From Candidatus Helarchaeota ASGARD archaeon Hel_GB_B (GTDB lineage Archaea > Asgardarchaeota > Lokiarchaeia > Helarchaeales > HEL-GB-B), in NCBI GenBank assembly GCA_005191425.1, contig SUPR01000003.1:1-64000 (forward strand): 64,000 nucleotides of DNA, written 5' to 3'. The notes under the pieces are model-generated. The model was not told where the DNA came from and ran no database searches. It worked only from the letters and a program-made list of their open reading frames with translations. Position numbers and translations under genes: made by a program. The stretch's first letter is position 1; each line of letters starts with the position of its first letter. This document shows, piece after piece, positions 8,448-19,072 of the stretch.

Positions 8448-10445
8448 TTAACCATACATGTCCAAATAATGATATTGAATTCTCTTATCTATTTCCTTTT
8501 TCAATTCTTTAAATTCATTTGATTTTATATTTTCAAACTTTAATAATTCTTTTACTATAGATGCAATTTCATTTTGCTCTTCAATATTAACTTTAGGAAT
8601 TGGTAAATCTATTAAATAACTTTTATTAACTCGTGTAAATAATTTTTTATAATTTCCATAAATTAATTGATAATATTTATTAAAAATTTCTGAATTTAAT
8701 ACGGCTAATAAAAAATAAATATTATAATTAGTATTTGATGTTAATTGTAATATCTGTACCGAATCAAGGCAATAATAATTCTCCTTAAAGTCCAGTGCAG
8801 CAATTATTTTTTTAGAAATTCTTTTTATAAGGATCTTAGGTGTTCTATAATTACTTTTATTTTTGTAAATTCTTAAATTATCTGGCTCGAAAACAATATA
8901 TTTTTCTGGAAATCTTTTATTTTTATAATCTATTTTATAACTCAAAATATTATCTATTGAAACAACTTTTACTAAATTTGGATTTTTATTCAAATTAGGG
9001 TTCCTTTTTATATCTTCTTTTGAAATAATCTTGGAATTTGACTTACCAATTTCAATTCCTCTTGAAATTTTAGATATTTTTTTTAATTTAATTAATTCAT
9101 TTTTTTTCAATTTATTAAGAATGACCTTAATTTCATCCCAATCATTTGGTCTAATATTAATTGCAAAATTGTAGTTTGGAAATTCCATAAAATTATTTTG
9201 TCTAATTCTATGTGAAACTCGAAAAACACCTTTTTTTAACTCCTTAGAAGAAACAAATATGATTTTTATATTATTTGTTATTCTTTCAACTTCATTTTGT
9301 GTCTTTTTCAATATTAAAATTACATTTGAGACCCCTCCATCTTTAAAGATACTTCCATTTATTTTTACAATTTGGTCAATACAACAATTGTCCAAAATAA
9401 ATTTTCTAATTAATTTTGATGTCATCCCTGTTAATATAATATCTGGAACAATAAAACCCAAATAACCCCCTTCTTTTAAATTTAAAATTCCATGTTCTAT
9501 AAACAAATTAAAAATATTAACTTGCTTTTCATTAAAGGAAAAATAATTGCTATATTCTTTAAGGACATTTTTTGAAATATATGTCCTATGCGATCGTTTT
9601 AATCGATGCTGTTTCGAATTTCTTAAATTCTTGGCTATAATATAATAAGGTGGATTACCAATAACAACATCATATTTTTCCAGATTCTGAAAAATTAGAG
9701 CATCCTTGTTAAACAAATTTAGACTAAACTCATCATTATTTTTTATATTATAAATAAAATTCAACAAAAATATCTGGAGAGCTACAGGATTAATATCAAT
9801 TCCTGTTAAATAAATATTTTTATGGTCTTTAACTGTTTTTTCATTATTTTTTATTTTTAATAAATAATTTATAGTATTTAAAAGAAATTTACCTATACCA
9901 CAAGAATTATCTAAAATTTTTAATTCATTATTTAACTTTAATATTGGAATTTGACTTAAAATATAATTACATATAAATTCTGGAGTTGAAAATAGTCCAT
10001 AAATTTTTCTTTTATCTTGAAGTACAAAATTTTCATAGTAAAAGTCGATCACTTTTAAATATTCTTTAGTGAATTTATTGTTTTTTTTCTCAAATATTTC
10101 TCTCTCAAATATCTCAGACCAATTTAAACGATCCTTTAAAGATAATAAAATACTAAAATTGGGCAAAATAGAAGAGTTATACATATTTTTTAAATTTTTT
10201 AATGGGGGATTAGTTATTTCAATAAATAATTTATTTATTAGATAATCATTAATATAAAAAATTATTAAATTATCTAAAAAAAAGTTGGTATTATCCTCGT
10301 TTGAAATGTAATTACTAATATTTAGTTTCCATAAATTATTATTCTTTTTTAATTCTTCAATATCTATTCTTTTAAGGATTTTTTCTTTAAATTTCTTTAA
10401 TAATTCCAAAATTTCGTTATTATCTAAATTTTTTTTATAAATCAT
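8448..10445 (-). CDS. N6-adenine DNA methyltransferase, Eco57I/TaqI-like with C-terminal specificity region
   Basis: KILDNSCGIGKFLLNTI motif I; VVIGNPPYYI motif IV; C-terminal TaqI-type target-recognition-like region. Confidence 0.85.
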   Translation of the reverse strand: MIYKKNLDNNEILELLKKFKEKILKRIDIEELKKNNNLWKLNISNYISNEDNTNFFLDNLIIFYINDYLINKLFIEITNPPLKNLKNMYNSSILPNFSILLSLKDRLNWSEIFEREIFEKKNNKFTKEYLKVIDFYYENFVLQDKRKIYGLFSTPEFICNYILSQIPILKLNNELKILDNSCGIGKFLLNTINYLLKIKNNEKTVKDHKNIYLTGIDINPVALQIFLLNFIYNIKNNDEFSLNLFNKDALIFQNLEKYDVVIGNPPYYIIAKNLRNSKQHRLKRSHRTYISKNVLKEYSNYFSFNEKQVNIFNLFIEHGILNLKEGGYLGFIVPDIILTGMTSKLIRKFILDNCCIDQIVKINGSIFKDGGVSNVILILKKTQNEVERITNNIKIIFVSSKELKKGVFRVSHRIRQNNFMEFPNYNFAINIRPNDWDEIKVILNKLKKNELIKLKKISKISRGIEIGKSNSKIISKEDIKRNPNLNKNPNLVKVVSIDNILSYKIDYKNKRFPEKYIVFEPDNLRIYKNKSNYRTPKILIKRISKKIIAALDFKENYYCLDSVQILQLTSNTNYNIYFLLAVLNSEIFNKYYQLIYGNYKKLFTRVNKSYLIDLPIPKVNIEEQNEIASIVKELLKFENIKSNEFKELKKEIDKRIQYHYLDMYG

Positions 10446-10922
10446 TAGTGTTTTTTATGATTAATCAAATATTTTAGAATTTTCCTTTTTACTTTAGAAA
10501 AAAAAAAGAAATGATTCGTTAAGATAAAAAGAATATATTAATTGATATCAAATAAAATTATTGAAATTCAATTTAAAACCTAAAAACATTTATAAATTAT
10601 TTAAATGATTTTATATCTTCAAGTTAATCTTTTAATTGGACAAAAATAAAAAAATATTAAATCAATTTTTTACATATTAATTTTTATAATTCAATCAAAT
10701 TTCATATATTAGAATCTATCAAATCAAACATATTAAAGAGGATTTCAATTTTCGAAAATATATTTGAAGAATCAATATATTATTTAATTCTTACCTTCTA
10801 AAGATAGAAAAGATTGGTCAATTTTATTGTCAAACTGGACAAAATCAAAGATAAGATATTTCAAATGGTTTATATAATAGAAATTTATAATTATAATTTT
10901 AAATTCTCAGATAATATTTAAG

Positions 10923-11207
10923 GTGGATTATATCAAACAAAGTAAATTATTTCCTGAAGAAGAGAAAAAAAGGCAGAAAAAAATTGATTCTGAAAAAAGA
11001 CGTTTAAATGCAATTGAGAGAAAAAAGGATTTTGAAAAGGATTTAAAAATACATAAACTCAAGGAGCTAAAACCTAAAAAAGAATATTACACATGTCCAA
11101 AATGTGGGTTAATAATGCACTGGAAAGTGGCATGGGGAAGAAGAGATGGATGCCCAAGATGTAATATTAAATTTAAAAAAGAAGATATTTTTGAACTTTC
11201 AGAATAA
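10923..11207 (+). CDS. Small zinc-ribbon protein of unknown function (GTG start)
   Basis: Charged N-terminal helix followed by YYTCPKCGLIMHWKVAWGRRDGCPRCN (CxxC...CxxC). Confidence 0.6.
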   Translation: MDYIKQSKLFPEEEKKRQKKIDSEKRRLNAIERKKDFEKDLKIHKLKELKPKKEYYTCPKCGLIMHWKVAWGRRDGCPRCNIKFKKEDIFELSE

Positions 11208-11218
11208 GATTGATTAGT

Positions 11219-11653
11219 TCATAAGCTATTTTTATAAATCATAATTTCGTCAAGAATTTTTTTAAAACATTCAGCAATAGGGATATAAAGAATACCCGGG
11301 CTTCCCTCTGGGGCAATATAAATAATTAATATGAGGTCGTCAAGGATTGCAACAATTGATCCTTCATTATATATGTTTGTAGCAATTAATTTATCATCAG
11401 TTGACTGCAAAACCGTATATTTAATTCCTTGTAAAAAGATTTCTTGAGAATTTTTTTGCCAATCAATTATAAAATTTCTAATTTCTGAGATTATGTTCCA
11501 ATTACTTGATTGATATAGACAATCCAATGTGAATCTATCAAATACTGCTGCCGCTACTATTTCAGGTTCATCTTTATATAAATCTTCTAAATGTTCTTTT
11601 ATAATATAATTAATACTCTGCTTATAATTAAGATTATTATCAATTGAGGACAT
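11219..11653 (-). CDS. Roadblock/LC7-like domain protein
   Basis: ISEIRNFIIDWQKNSQEIFLQGIKYTVLQSTDDKLIATNIYNEGSIVAILDDLILIIYIAPEG aligns with the C-terminus of the 20828-22357 protein. Confidence 0.65.
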   Translation of the reverse strand: MSSIDNNLNYKQSINYIIKEHLEDLYKDEPEIVAAAVFDRFTLDCLYQSSNWNIISEIRNFIIDWQKNSQEIFLQGIKYTVLQSTDDKLIATNIYNEGSIVAILDDLILIIYIAPEGSPGILYIPIAECFKKILDEIMIYKNSL

Positions 11654-11955
11654 CTTTAAAAAATATTGGACAATTCTAAATTTAAAGGTTTGTTTTACTT
11701 ACTCAATAATCATTTTAGATCAATTGATTTACTACTTAACTATCAATTAAAAATAAAATTATAATTGAAAATTGGTTTGAAAAATGATTTTAAGGATGTA
11801 TTTGAAAATAAATATCGATTAAAACGCTAAATTAGACAACTTAAACGATTCTACTCAGAATTTTTGTATTTCTTTAATTGATAAAGTTATTTATTGAAAA
11901 TAGTTAAAAATAGGTAATATTCAAAAAAATGTGCCATAATTTTTTGTTTTTAAAT

Positions 11956-13080
11956 TTATTCAATACCATTTTTAATTGTATTAACAGGTATGTCAATATT
12001 ATTTGATCTAAGAGATTTGACCATTGCTAATGCTATTTGTAATATTTCTCGTGCGTCTTTTCCGTTTAATATGGGAGTACAGTCTTCTTTAATGCATTTA
12101 ATAAAATGGTTTGTCGAATTAATAAAGCTATATTTCCAATTGGTTTCCATTTTATTTTCGCAATGCCAATCACCATTTTCATCAATCCAATAAACCCCCG
12201 GCTCACCTGGCCCACCACAAGTAGCCCCTACAAACATATTTCCAGTACATCCATTTATAAAAATTATTCCTTTTTCACCTTGGACTTCTACATATTCATC
12301 ACATCCATAATAATCTGATTTTATGGGTAGTTTCGTACCCATCGAACTATTCCATGTGCCATATTTTGTTTTTGATACCTTATAAATTACAACTGCTGGA
12401 GTATCTATTTTTATTAAATTATAAATTCTAAAACCTCCCTTCCAAGCTTGAACACTCCTTATTTTGTGCGGTGAAAAAAACATATGAATTATACTATGTT
12501 TATGATATCCATCATCAAATAAAGTAGGTAATTTATAATTATGTTTTTCTTGAATTCTCCATTGCCAAGTTAAAAGAGGGACTTTCCACATTGATAGTGG
12601 ATTTTGAGCCATCCACATCCGATAATTTACTGTCATAGCATCACCAATTACTCCTTTTTTAATCAAGTCCATTGCAAACATATATGGTGGATGAAACCTA
12701 AAGTTCTCAAAAACTTTAAACTTTACTCCGTTTTTTCTAGCCGCCTTTATCATATTGTCCATTTGATTAAGTGTCAACGTAGGCGGCTTTTGGACGCTGA
12801 CATGTTTTCCAGCTTCACATGCTTCTATTACCATTTTTTCATGTAATGCATGTGGTGTCAAAATCTCAACTAAATCAATGTTTTCGTCTTTTAATGCATC
12901 GGTATAATCGGTATATATTACCTTAGCGCCCCATTTATCTGCCCGCCTTTTTGCTCTTTTATATTTTAAGTCACATACCGCATAAACTTCAGCATCGTCA
13001 TTTTGTAAATATCCCAAGGCATTTAAATCTGAAATTCTACCTGTCCCAACTATCAATACTTTAATTTTTTTTTGCGTCAT
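11956..13080 (-). CDS. Gfo/Idh/MocA family oxidoreductase
   Basis: Rossmann start KVLIVGTGRISDLNALGYLQNDDAEVYAVCD; EACEAGKHVSVQKPPTLTLNQMD. Confidence 0.93.
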   Translation of the reverse strand: MTQKKIKVLIVGTGRISDLNALGYLQNDDAEVYAVCDLKYKRAKRRADKWGAKVIYTDYTDALKDENIDLVEILTPHALHEKMVIEACEAGKHVSVQKPPTLTLNQMDNMIKAARKNGVKFKVFENFRFHPPYMFAMDLIKKGVIGDAMTVNYRMWMAQNPLSMWKVPLLTWQWRIQEKHNYKLPTLFDDGYHKHSIIHMFFSPHKIRSVQAWKGGFRIYNLIKIDTPAVVIYKVSKTKYGTWNSSMGTKLPIKSDYYGCDEYVEVQGEKGIIFINGCTGNMFVGATCGGPGEPGVYWIDENGDWHCENKMETNWKYSFINSTNHFIKCIKEDCTPILNGKDAREILQIALAMVKSLRSNNIDIPVNTIKNGIE

Positions 13081-13394
13081 AGATCTTCACTTAATTATGA
13101 ATTCAAAATAAAATTTTTTAATATTAAATGCGCAATTTCATGAATTTTGCTTTTATATCCTTTATATGATATATTTAATTCATCCTTTTATTAAATTTTT
13201 AACCTTTATATCTAATTTTTAAATTAATTATGATTGAAATACTGCAAAAACATTTGTTATTTATCAAAAATCACAATCTTTCAGTTCATAAATATTATTG
13301 TAATTCAAAAATACTTGATAAATATATTTGGCGGTCGTACTTTTTAATTGACATAACTATTTTTATAATACTTATCCTACATATTTTTATTGAT

Positions 13395-14183
13395 ATGCAA
13401 CATTTTATTTATGGTCCATTTTTATCAAGAAGGTTAGGTCTATCTCTTGGAATTGATTTACTTGCTCAAAATAAATATAAAGTATGTACATTCGATTGTA
13501 TCTATTGTGAAATTGGTCGGACAAATCCAAAAGGGTATTCTTCAGTAAATAAAAGAATTTCAATAGCCAAATTTCACAAAACAATTAAAGAAAAATTAAC
13601 ACGGATATTAAAAATTGAGCAAAATTTAGACTCAATTACCATTGGATATAATGGTGAACCGACCTTAATTTCAGATTTAGCAGAAATAATTGATTTGATT
13701 AAACATGTTCGAGATTGTTTAGGAATTAAAACTCCAATCTCGATATTTACAAATTCTTCAACAATATTAGACGACCAAATATGTAATAAATTGGCAAAAA
13801 CGGATAAAATAATTGCGAAATTGGACGTAGCAACTCAAAGAGATTTTATACTTATAAATAATCCACATTTCTCAGTACCTCACATCTCAAAAATTATAGC
13901 TGGACTAAAAAATTATAAGGATAAATATCCTACCAACAAATTAATAATTCAGACAATGTTGATCGATGGTACTATAAATAATTTAAATGATGAAAATTTG
14001 AAGAATTTGTCTAAAGCATATGATTTAATCTGCCCCGATTTAGTTCAATTATATTCAGTTGCTCGTCCACCTCCAAGTCCGTCCATAAAGAAGGTCAAAA
14101 TAAATAAAATTGTTCAGATAAAAAATAAAATTAACAATTTTTCTCAAAAAGAAAAAAAAATTAATATTAAAATTTTTCAATAA
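13395..14183 (+). CDS. Radical SAM protein (COG0731-like); ORF track extends 5' to 13230 but conserved start is MQHFIYGPF
   Basis: FLSRRLGLSLGIDLL...CTFDCIYCEIGRT CxxxCxxC motif; TIGYNGEPTLISDL. Confidence 0.87.
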   Translation: MQHFIYGPFLSRRLGLSLGIDLLAQNKYKVCTFDCIYCEIGRTNPKGYSSVNKRISIAKFHKTIKEKLTRILKIEQNLDSITIGYNGEPTLISDLAEIIDLIKHVRDCLGIKTPISIFTNSSTILDDQICNKLAKTDKIIAKLDVATQRDFILINNPHFSVPHISKIIAGLKNYKDKYPTNKLIIQTMLIDGTINNLNDENLKNLSKAYDLICPDLVQLYSVARPPPSPSIKKVKINKIVQIKNKINNFSQKEKKINIKIFQ

Positions 14184-14349
14184 AATAAGAAATATTGAGG
14201 TGAACATTAAAAAAACATATTTCTTAAATTTACCCAGAAATATAATTGAAAAAATTTTTTATTTATTATATTTTTTACATTAATAATATTGAAATTTAAA
14301 TAATCGGTGTATTTGTTATTCAATTAAATTTATATTTAATAAATTTTGG

Positions 14350-16467
14350 GTGATAATAATCAATAAGAAATTAAATTTTTCTATAGTCTTTCATTTTCAT
14401 CAGCCAGTTGACAATTTTGATCACGTTATTCAATTTGCTTATGAAAATTCGTATTTACCGTTACTTAACACAATTTTCGACCATCCTAAAATTAAATGTG
14501 GGCTTCATTTTAGTGGCGGATTATTGGAGTGGTTAATGAGAAAACATCCTGAATATATTGATTTAATAAAAGATTTAGGTAAAAGAAATCAAATAGAAAT
14601 CCTTTCAGGTGGTTTTTATGAGCCAATTTTTGCAGTAATACCAGACGAAGACAAATTAGCTCAAATAAATAAGTTAAAGGATTTTATAAAAACTAATTTT
14701 AACCTTGAATCTTATGGATTTTGGCTTGCAGAGAGAGTTTGGGAGCCACATTTACCAAGAATTCTTGAATTAGCTAAATTAAAATATATTTTAATCGACG
14801 ATTTTCATATTAAGGCAAATGGGCTATCTGAAATAGATACTTTTTATCCATATATAACTGAAGAACAAGGATCTAAAATTACAGTCGTTCCAATTAATGA
14901 ACCATTGAGGTATCTTACCCCATGGAAAAAAGCTGAGGTTACAATAGAATACCTTTCTAAATACCAAACTGATAAAGGCGACCGATTAATTACTTTGATT
15001 GATGACGCGGAAAAAATGGGCGTTTGGCCAGCTGGTGATAGGACAACTTATGATATTTGTTTTGGAACTGGCTATGATGGAACACCTTGGCTACCCAAAT
15101 TTTTTGAATTACTAGAAGATTCAGATTGGCTTAATATAATTACAATTAATGAATATTTACAGAAATATAAACCTCGTGGATTAATTTATATGCCTACTGC
15201 TTCTTATGATAAAATGTCATATTGGGTATTACCTACTCATGCTAGAAAAAGGTTGGAAAATTTAATACAAAAGGCAAAAAATAATGAAATCCCATATTCT
15301 AAAGACATTTTAGAGTTTGTTAAAGGTGGTTTCTGGAGAGGATTTCTAATAAAATATTATGAATCAAACGCAATGCATAAGAAAATGTTATATATCCGGG
15401 ATAAATTAAAGCTTGTTGAAAGTTTATATGGACTAGACTATAAAGGAGAAAAAATTGAAGCTATAAAAAATGCGTGGGATCATATATATAGAGCACAATG
15501 TAACGACTGCTATTGGCATGGACAATTTGGCGGAATATATTTTGGCTTTATGCGGCAAGCTGTTTATCACCACTTGATCAAAGCTGAAAAAATTGTAGAA
15601 AATATAATGTTTAGTTATAAAAATCCAATTACACCAAGTATCAGGGAATATGATATCAATTTTTGCGGTCGAAATGAAATTTTAATGGAAACAAATATGC
15701 TTAACGTCTATATTGATTGTTTTCACGGGGGTAGCATTTTTGAAATTGATGAAAAAGAGACCCAACAAAATATTTTGAACGTCCTTCAACGTAGAAGAGA
15801 AGCTTATCATGACGAAAATGTTCAATTACCATTTGATAGATGGAGAAAATATGCATTTATGGATCATTTTACTAGCGATTCCTTGACTCAAGAACTTATT
15901 ATTAATGATGCCTATAATGAATTAGGTAATTTTGTCGACTCTCAATATGAGCACTCAATTAAACAAGATAATGATAAAATTATCGCATTTTTATGGAAAT
16001 CTGGCGAAATTAAATTAAATGACTATGTTTTTAAAATAAAAATCTCAAAAAGTATTGAGGTTCTGGAGAAAAATCATGAAATTCTCGTTAAATACAAAAT
16101 TCAAAATTTAAGTGAAAAAGACCTGGAAATTAACTATCTAACTGAAATTCCATTTTATTTAAGTGGAGATCTTTCACAAACTAATATTAATATTCCTGGC
16201 AATGATTTTCCGGCTGATTTAAACCAACAATTTAATACAAATGAAATAAGAATAAGTTCAAAAGATTTAAAATTGAGTTTTGATATAAAAATAAGTGAAG
16301 AATGTTTATTTTTTGGTTATCCACTCATTTCCTTTATAAGTACAGATGGTACAAAAAATCCATCATATCAAGGGACATGTATGACACTTGTTAAAAAATT
16401 AAATATAGATGCCGGGGCTGAAAAAAACTTTAATATCTTATTAAATGTATATAAAAATGGGCAATAA
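14350..16467 (+). CDS. GH57 glycoside hydrolase (alpha-amylase / 4-alpha-glucanotransferase) with C-terminal DUF1926-like domain
   Basis: FHFHQPVDNFDHV; GFWLAERVWEPHLPRIL; YDKMSYWVLP; WHGQFGGIYFGFMRQAVYHHLI (GH57 signatures). Confidence 0.93.
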   Translation: MIIINKKLNFSIVFHFHQPVDNFDHVIQFAYENSYLPLLNTIFDHPKIKCGLHFSGGLLEWLMRKHPEYIDLIKDLGKRNQIEILSGGFYEPIFAVIPDEDKLAQINKLKDFIKTNFNLESYGFWLAERVWEPHLPRILELAKLKYILIDDFHIKANGLSEIDTFYPYITEEQGSKITVVPINEPLRYLTPWKKAEVTIEYLSKYQTDKGDRLITLIDDAEKMGVWPAGDRTTYDICFGTGYDGTPWLPKFFELLEDSDWLNIITINEYLQKYKPRGLIYMPTASYDKMSYWVLPTHARKRLENLIQKAKNNEIPYSKDILEFVKGGFWRGFLIKYYESNAMHKKMLYIRDKLKLVESLYGLDYKGEKIEAIKNAWDHIYRAQCNDCYWHGQFGGIYFGFMRQAVYHHLIKAEKIVENIMFSYKNPITPSIREYDINFCGRNEILMETNMLNVYIDCFHGGSIFEIDEKETQQNILNVLQRRREAYHDENVQLPFDRWRKYAFMDHFTSDSLTQELIINDAYNELGNFVDSQYEHSIKQDNDKIIAFLWKSGEIKLNDYVFKIKISKSIEVLEKNHEILVKYKIQNLSEKDLEINYLTEIPFYLSGDLSQTNINIPGNDFPADLNQQFNTNEIRISSKDLKLSFDIKISEECLFFGYPLISFISTDGTKNPSYQGTCMTLVKKLNIDAGAEKNFNILLNVYKNGQ

Positions 16468-16480
16468 ATAGTGTATATAT

Positions 16481-17632
16481 ATGAAAAAATATACTGCAAT
16501 AATTTTAGCAGGAGGTATAGGCTCTAGACTAAGACCCCTAACAACACTTAAACCCAAACCATTAATTCCCGTCGTCAATAAGCCCATGATTCATTATGCT
16601 ATAGACTTACTACGATATAATGGAATAGATGATATTATTATTGTGGTTAGATATTTAGGAGATCAAATTATTGATTACGTAAAATCCAAGGATTGGGGTA
16701 ATGTGCGAATACAAATCCCAGATGTAGAACCTCTTGATACAGCAGATGCAGTAAGAAAAGTTTCTGATTATATTGAAGGCGAAAATATTATTGTCTCGAT
16801 GGCAGATATAATTACAAATATAAACCTTAAAGATAACATACGTTTTTTTGAGGAAAAAAATGCTTTTGCTACTATAAGTATGACCTCTACTAACCAACCT
16901 CAGAGATTCGGAGTTATCTTACTTGATAAAAACCAAAAAATATATATGTTCCTCGAAAAGCCAGGATATAAAGAATTAGTAATTTCTAGTATTATGGACT
17001 CTCATAAAGGTTCGGTTTTCCTCTATACTAATTTGATAAATACCGGACTTTATATTTTTAAAAATGAGATTTTGGACATCCTTAAAAAAGTCGACTTGAT
17101 GGATTTTGGAAAAAATGTATTTCCTTATTTACTAGAACGAGAATATAACTTATATGGATATATTAAGAAATATTATTGGATGGACGCAGGAAATCCAACA
17201 ACTTATAAATGGACTAATTGGGACCTAATGAGAAAATGGGCATGGCCTATATTACCTCCTGGAAATGAAATTATGGAAAATATTTGGATAGGCAAGGGCT
17301 GTCAAATTGACAATGATGTTAATATTGAAAAAGAATTAATCACAATAGGAAATAATGTAAAAATTGAGAAAGATGTTGTTTTAAAAGAGCGTGTAGTCAT
17401 TGGCGATAATTCTACAATTAAATCTGGCTCTATATTCCAAGATACTATAATTTGGGATAATACAATAATCGGAAAAAATTGTATTTCTGAAGACTGCATC
17501 ATCTGTAATGATGTTTTAATTGGAGACAATATTAAACTATATAATTGTATTATAGGAGCTCACTCAGAAATACCTGATAATTATAATATAAATAAAAATG
17601 TTGTAATTGAACCCAATTCTAAATTATCTTAA
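16481..17632 (+). CDS. Sugar-phosphate nucleotidyltransferase with left-handed beta-helix
   Basis: AIILAGGIGSRLRPLTTLKPKPLIPVVNKPMI; C-terminal hexapeptide repeats. Confidence 0.93.
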   Translation: MKKYTAIILAGGIGSRLRPLTTLKPKPLIPVVNKPMIHYAIDLLRYNGIDDIIIVVRYLGDQIIDYVKSKDWGNVRIQIPDVEPLDTADAVRKVSDYIEGENIIVSMADIITNINLKDNIRFFEEKNAFATISMTSTNQPQRFGVILLDKNQKIYMFLEKPGYKELVISSIMDSHKGSVFLYTNLINTGLYIFKNEILDILKKVDLMDFGKNVFPYLLEREYNLYGYIKKYYWMDAGNPTTYKWTNWDLMRKWAWPILPPGNEIMENIWIGKGCQIDNDVNIEKELITIGNNVKIEKDVVLKERVVIGDNSTIKSGSIFQDTIIWDNTIIGKNCISEDCIICNDVLIGDNIKLYNCIIGAHSEIPDNYNINKNVVIEPNSKLS

Positions 17633-17650
17633 TAAATAGTTAATTTATGG

Positions 17651-19018
17651 TTAAACTTTTAATACCGATTCTACTAAATCAAAAATTTCTGAGGCATTTG
17701 CCTTATCTGTCAATTCTGCGCTAAGTCGCAGTCTATCAAAATATACTAATGGTGTTATTGTAATAAACCCTATCTCTTTTCCAAAAAAGACCTTTGATCC
17801 AAATAACATATCAATAATTTTTTCTGCCTTTCCTTTTAGTTTTTCTAAATATTTAGGATAATTGTAAAAAACATCTTGATCTACCACCAGATCTTTTTGT
17901 ATTTTTATAGATTGACTACATTGAGAAATTAATGAACTCAATTTTTCTCCCGACCTTGCAATCAATTCGCATAATTTTAAAGCAACTAAAATGGTATCTG
18001 TAAACGGAGCGTAAATTGGAAATCTTACTTTCCCCCCATCTGAGATACCTAAATTAGCCATTTTTAATCTGATATTATTACTTATATGTCCAGGGATATT
18101 CTCAACTCTAATTAATTTTATATTATATTCATTTGCTATCTCATCTAATATTCTCGTGGTAGTCTGTGAAGTTATTACTATTGGATTTTTTATGTCTTTA
18201 TTTATTAAATCAGTGAAAAATAATGTTATTAATAAATCTGAATCAATAACTGCACCACTTTCATCAAAAAAGATAGCTCTTGAAGCATCAGCATCAAAAG
18301 CAACTCCAAAATCAGCGTCAGCAGAACCTATAATTCGCGACATTTTTCGAATGGAATTTATATTTGGAAGAATACGGGTGTTCTTATACGGTACAAAAGT
18401 ATTTATAGCAATAACATCGATATCTAGACTACTAAATAATGGTGGTGCTGTAATTCCTATAGGACCATTGGCACAATCCATAACTAACCTTATATTCCCT
18501 TTCGATATTAATTTACTATCAATAAATTGTCTCATAGATTTGTGATAAATAGAATGAATCTCTCCTGAAGTCGATATTTGACCAACTTCATGGGGGTGAA
18601 CTCGAATAATTTTCTTTTTATTGATAATATCGAAAATTTGCGTAAAGAAATCTTGTCCATATTCGATTCCATGTGAATTATAAAATTTAATTGAGGTCTT
18701 TCCCTCATATAAATGACCTGCAGTAAACATTACTCCTCCGCTAGCCCCAAATCGTCTAATTGTAAATCTTAATACATTTGTCGATGCAGAATGAATATCT
18801 AAGACATTAACTCCCGCCGACATCAGTCCTGAAACAAATGCTCTTTTTAGCATCCTACTATCTGCCCTATAATCTCTAGCTAAGACAATTACTCCTTTAT
18901 TTTTTAAAAATGTTCCATATGAAACTCCTAATGTTGCTGATAATTCTGGAATAATATCTATATTAGCTCCAGCTACAATTCTATTATTAATCATATATTT
19001 TTCTTTTTTATATTCCAT
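17651..19018 (-). CDS. Phosphoglucomutase/phosphomannomutase family
   Basis: Metal-binding loop FGVAFDADASRAIFFDESG; ASGGVMFTAGHLYE active-site region (note TAGH rather than TASHNP); C-terminal PGM domain. Confidence 0.87.
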   Translation of the reverse strand: MEYKKEKYMINNRIVAGANIDIIPELSATLGVSYGTFLKNKGVIVLARDYRADSRMLKRAFVSGLMSAGVNVLDIHSASTNVLRFTIRRFGASGGVMFTAGHLYEGKTSIKFYNSHGIEYGQDFFTQIFDIINKKKIIRVHPHEVGQISTSGEIHSIYHKSMRQFIDSKLISKGNIRLVMDCANGPIGITAPPLFSSLDIDVIAINTFVPYKNTRILPNINSIRKMSRIIGSADADFGVAFDADASRAIFFDESGAVIDSDLLITLFFTDLINKDIKNPIVITSQTTTRILDEIANEYNIKLIRVENIPGHISNNIRLKMANLGISDGGKVRFPIYAPFTDTILVALKLCELIARSGEKLSSLISQCSQSIKIQKDLVVDQDVFYNYPKYLEKLKGKAEKIIDMLFGSKVFFGKEIGFITITPLVYFDRLRLSAELTDKANASEIFDLVESVLKV

Positions 19019-19072
19019 TTATACATCCACGGGCAATGAATTTTTATACATATTTATATTAAATTTCGTGAA

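Noticed and set aside
10446-10922. Possible small ORF or repeat with two TGGACAAAA words upstream of the zinc-ribbon gene
   Set aside because: Only two short words in AT-rich DNA; not above what chance composition allows.
13230-13394. N-terminal 55-residue extension of the radical SAM ORF
   Set aside because: Hydrophobic, not resembling the family; conserved N-terminus begins at MQHFIYGPFLSRRLG (13395).
18156-18545. 129-aa ORF on + strand
   Set aside because: Antisense to the PGM-family gene; no independent evidence.
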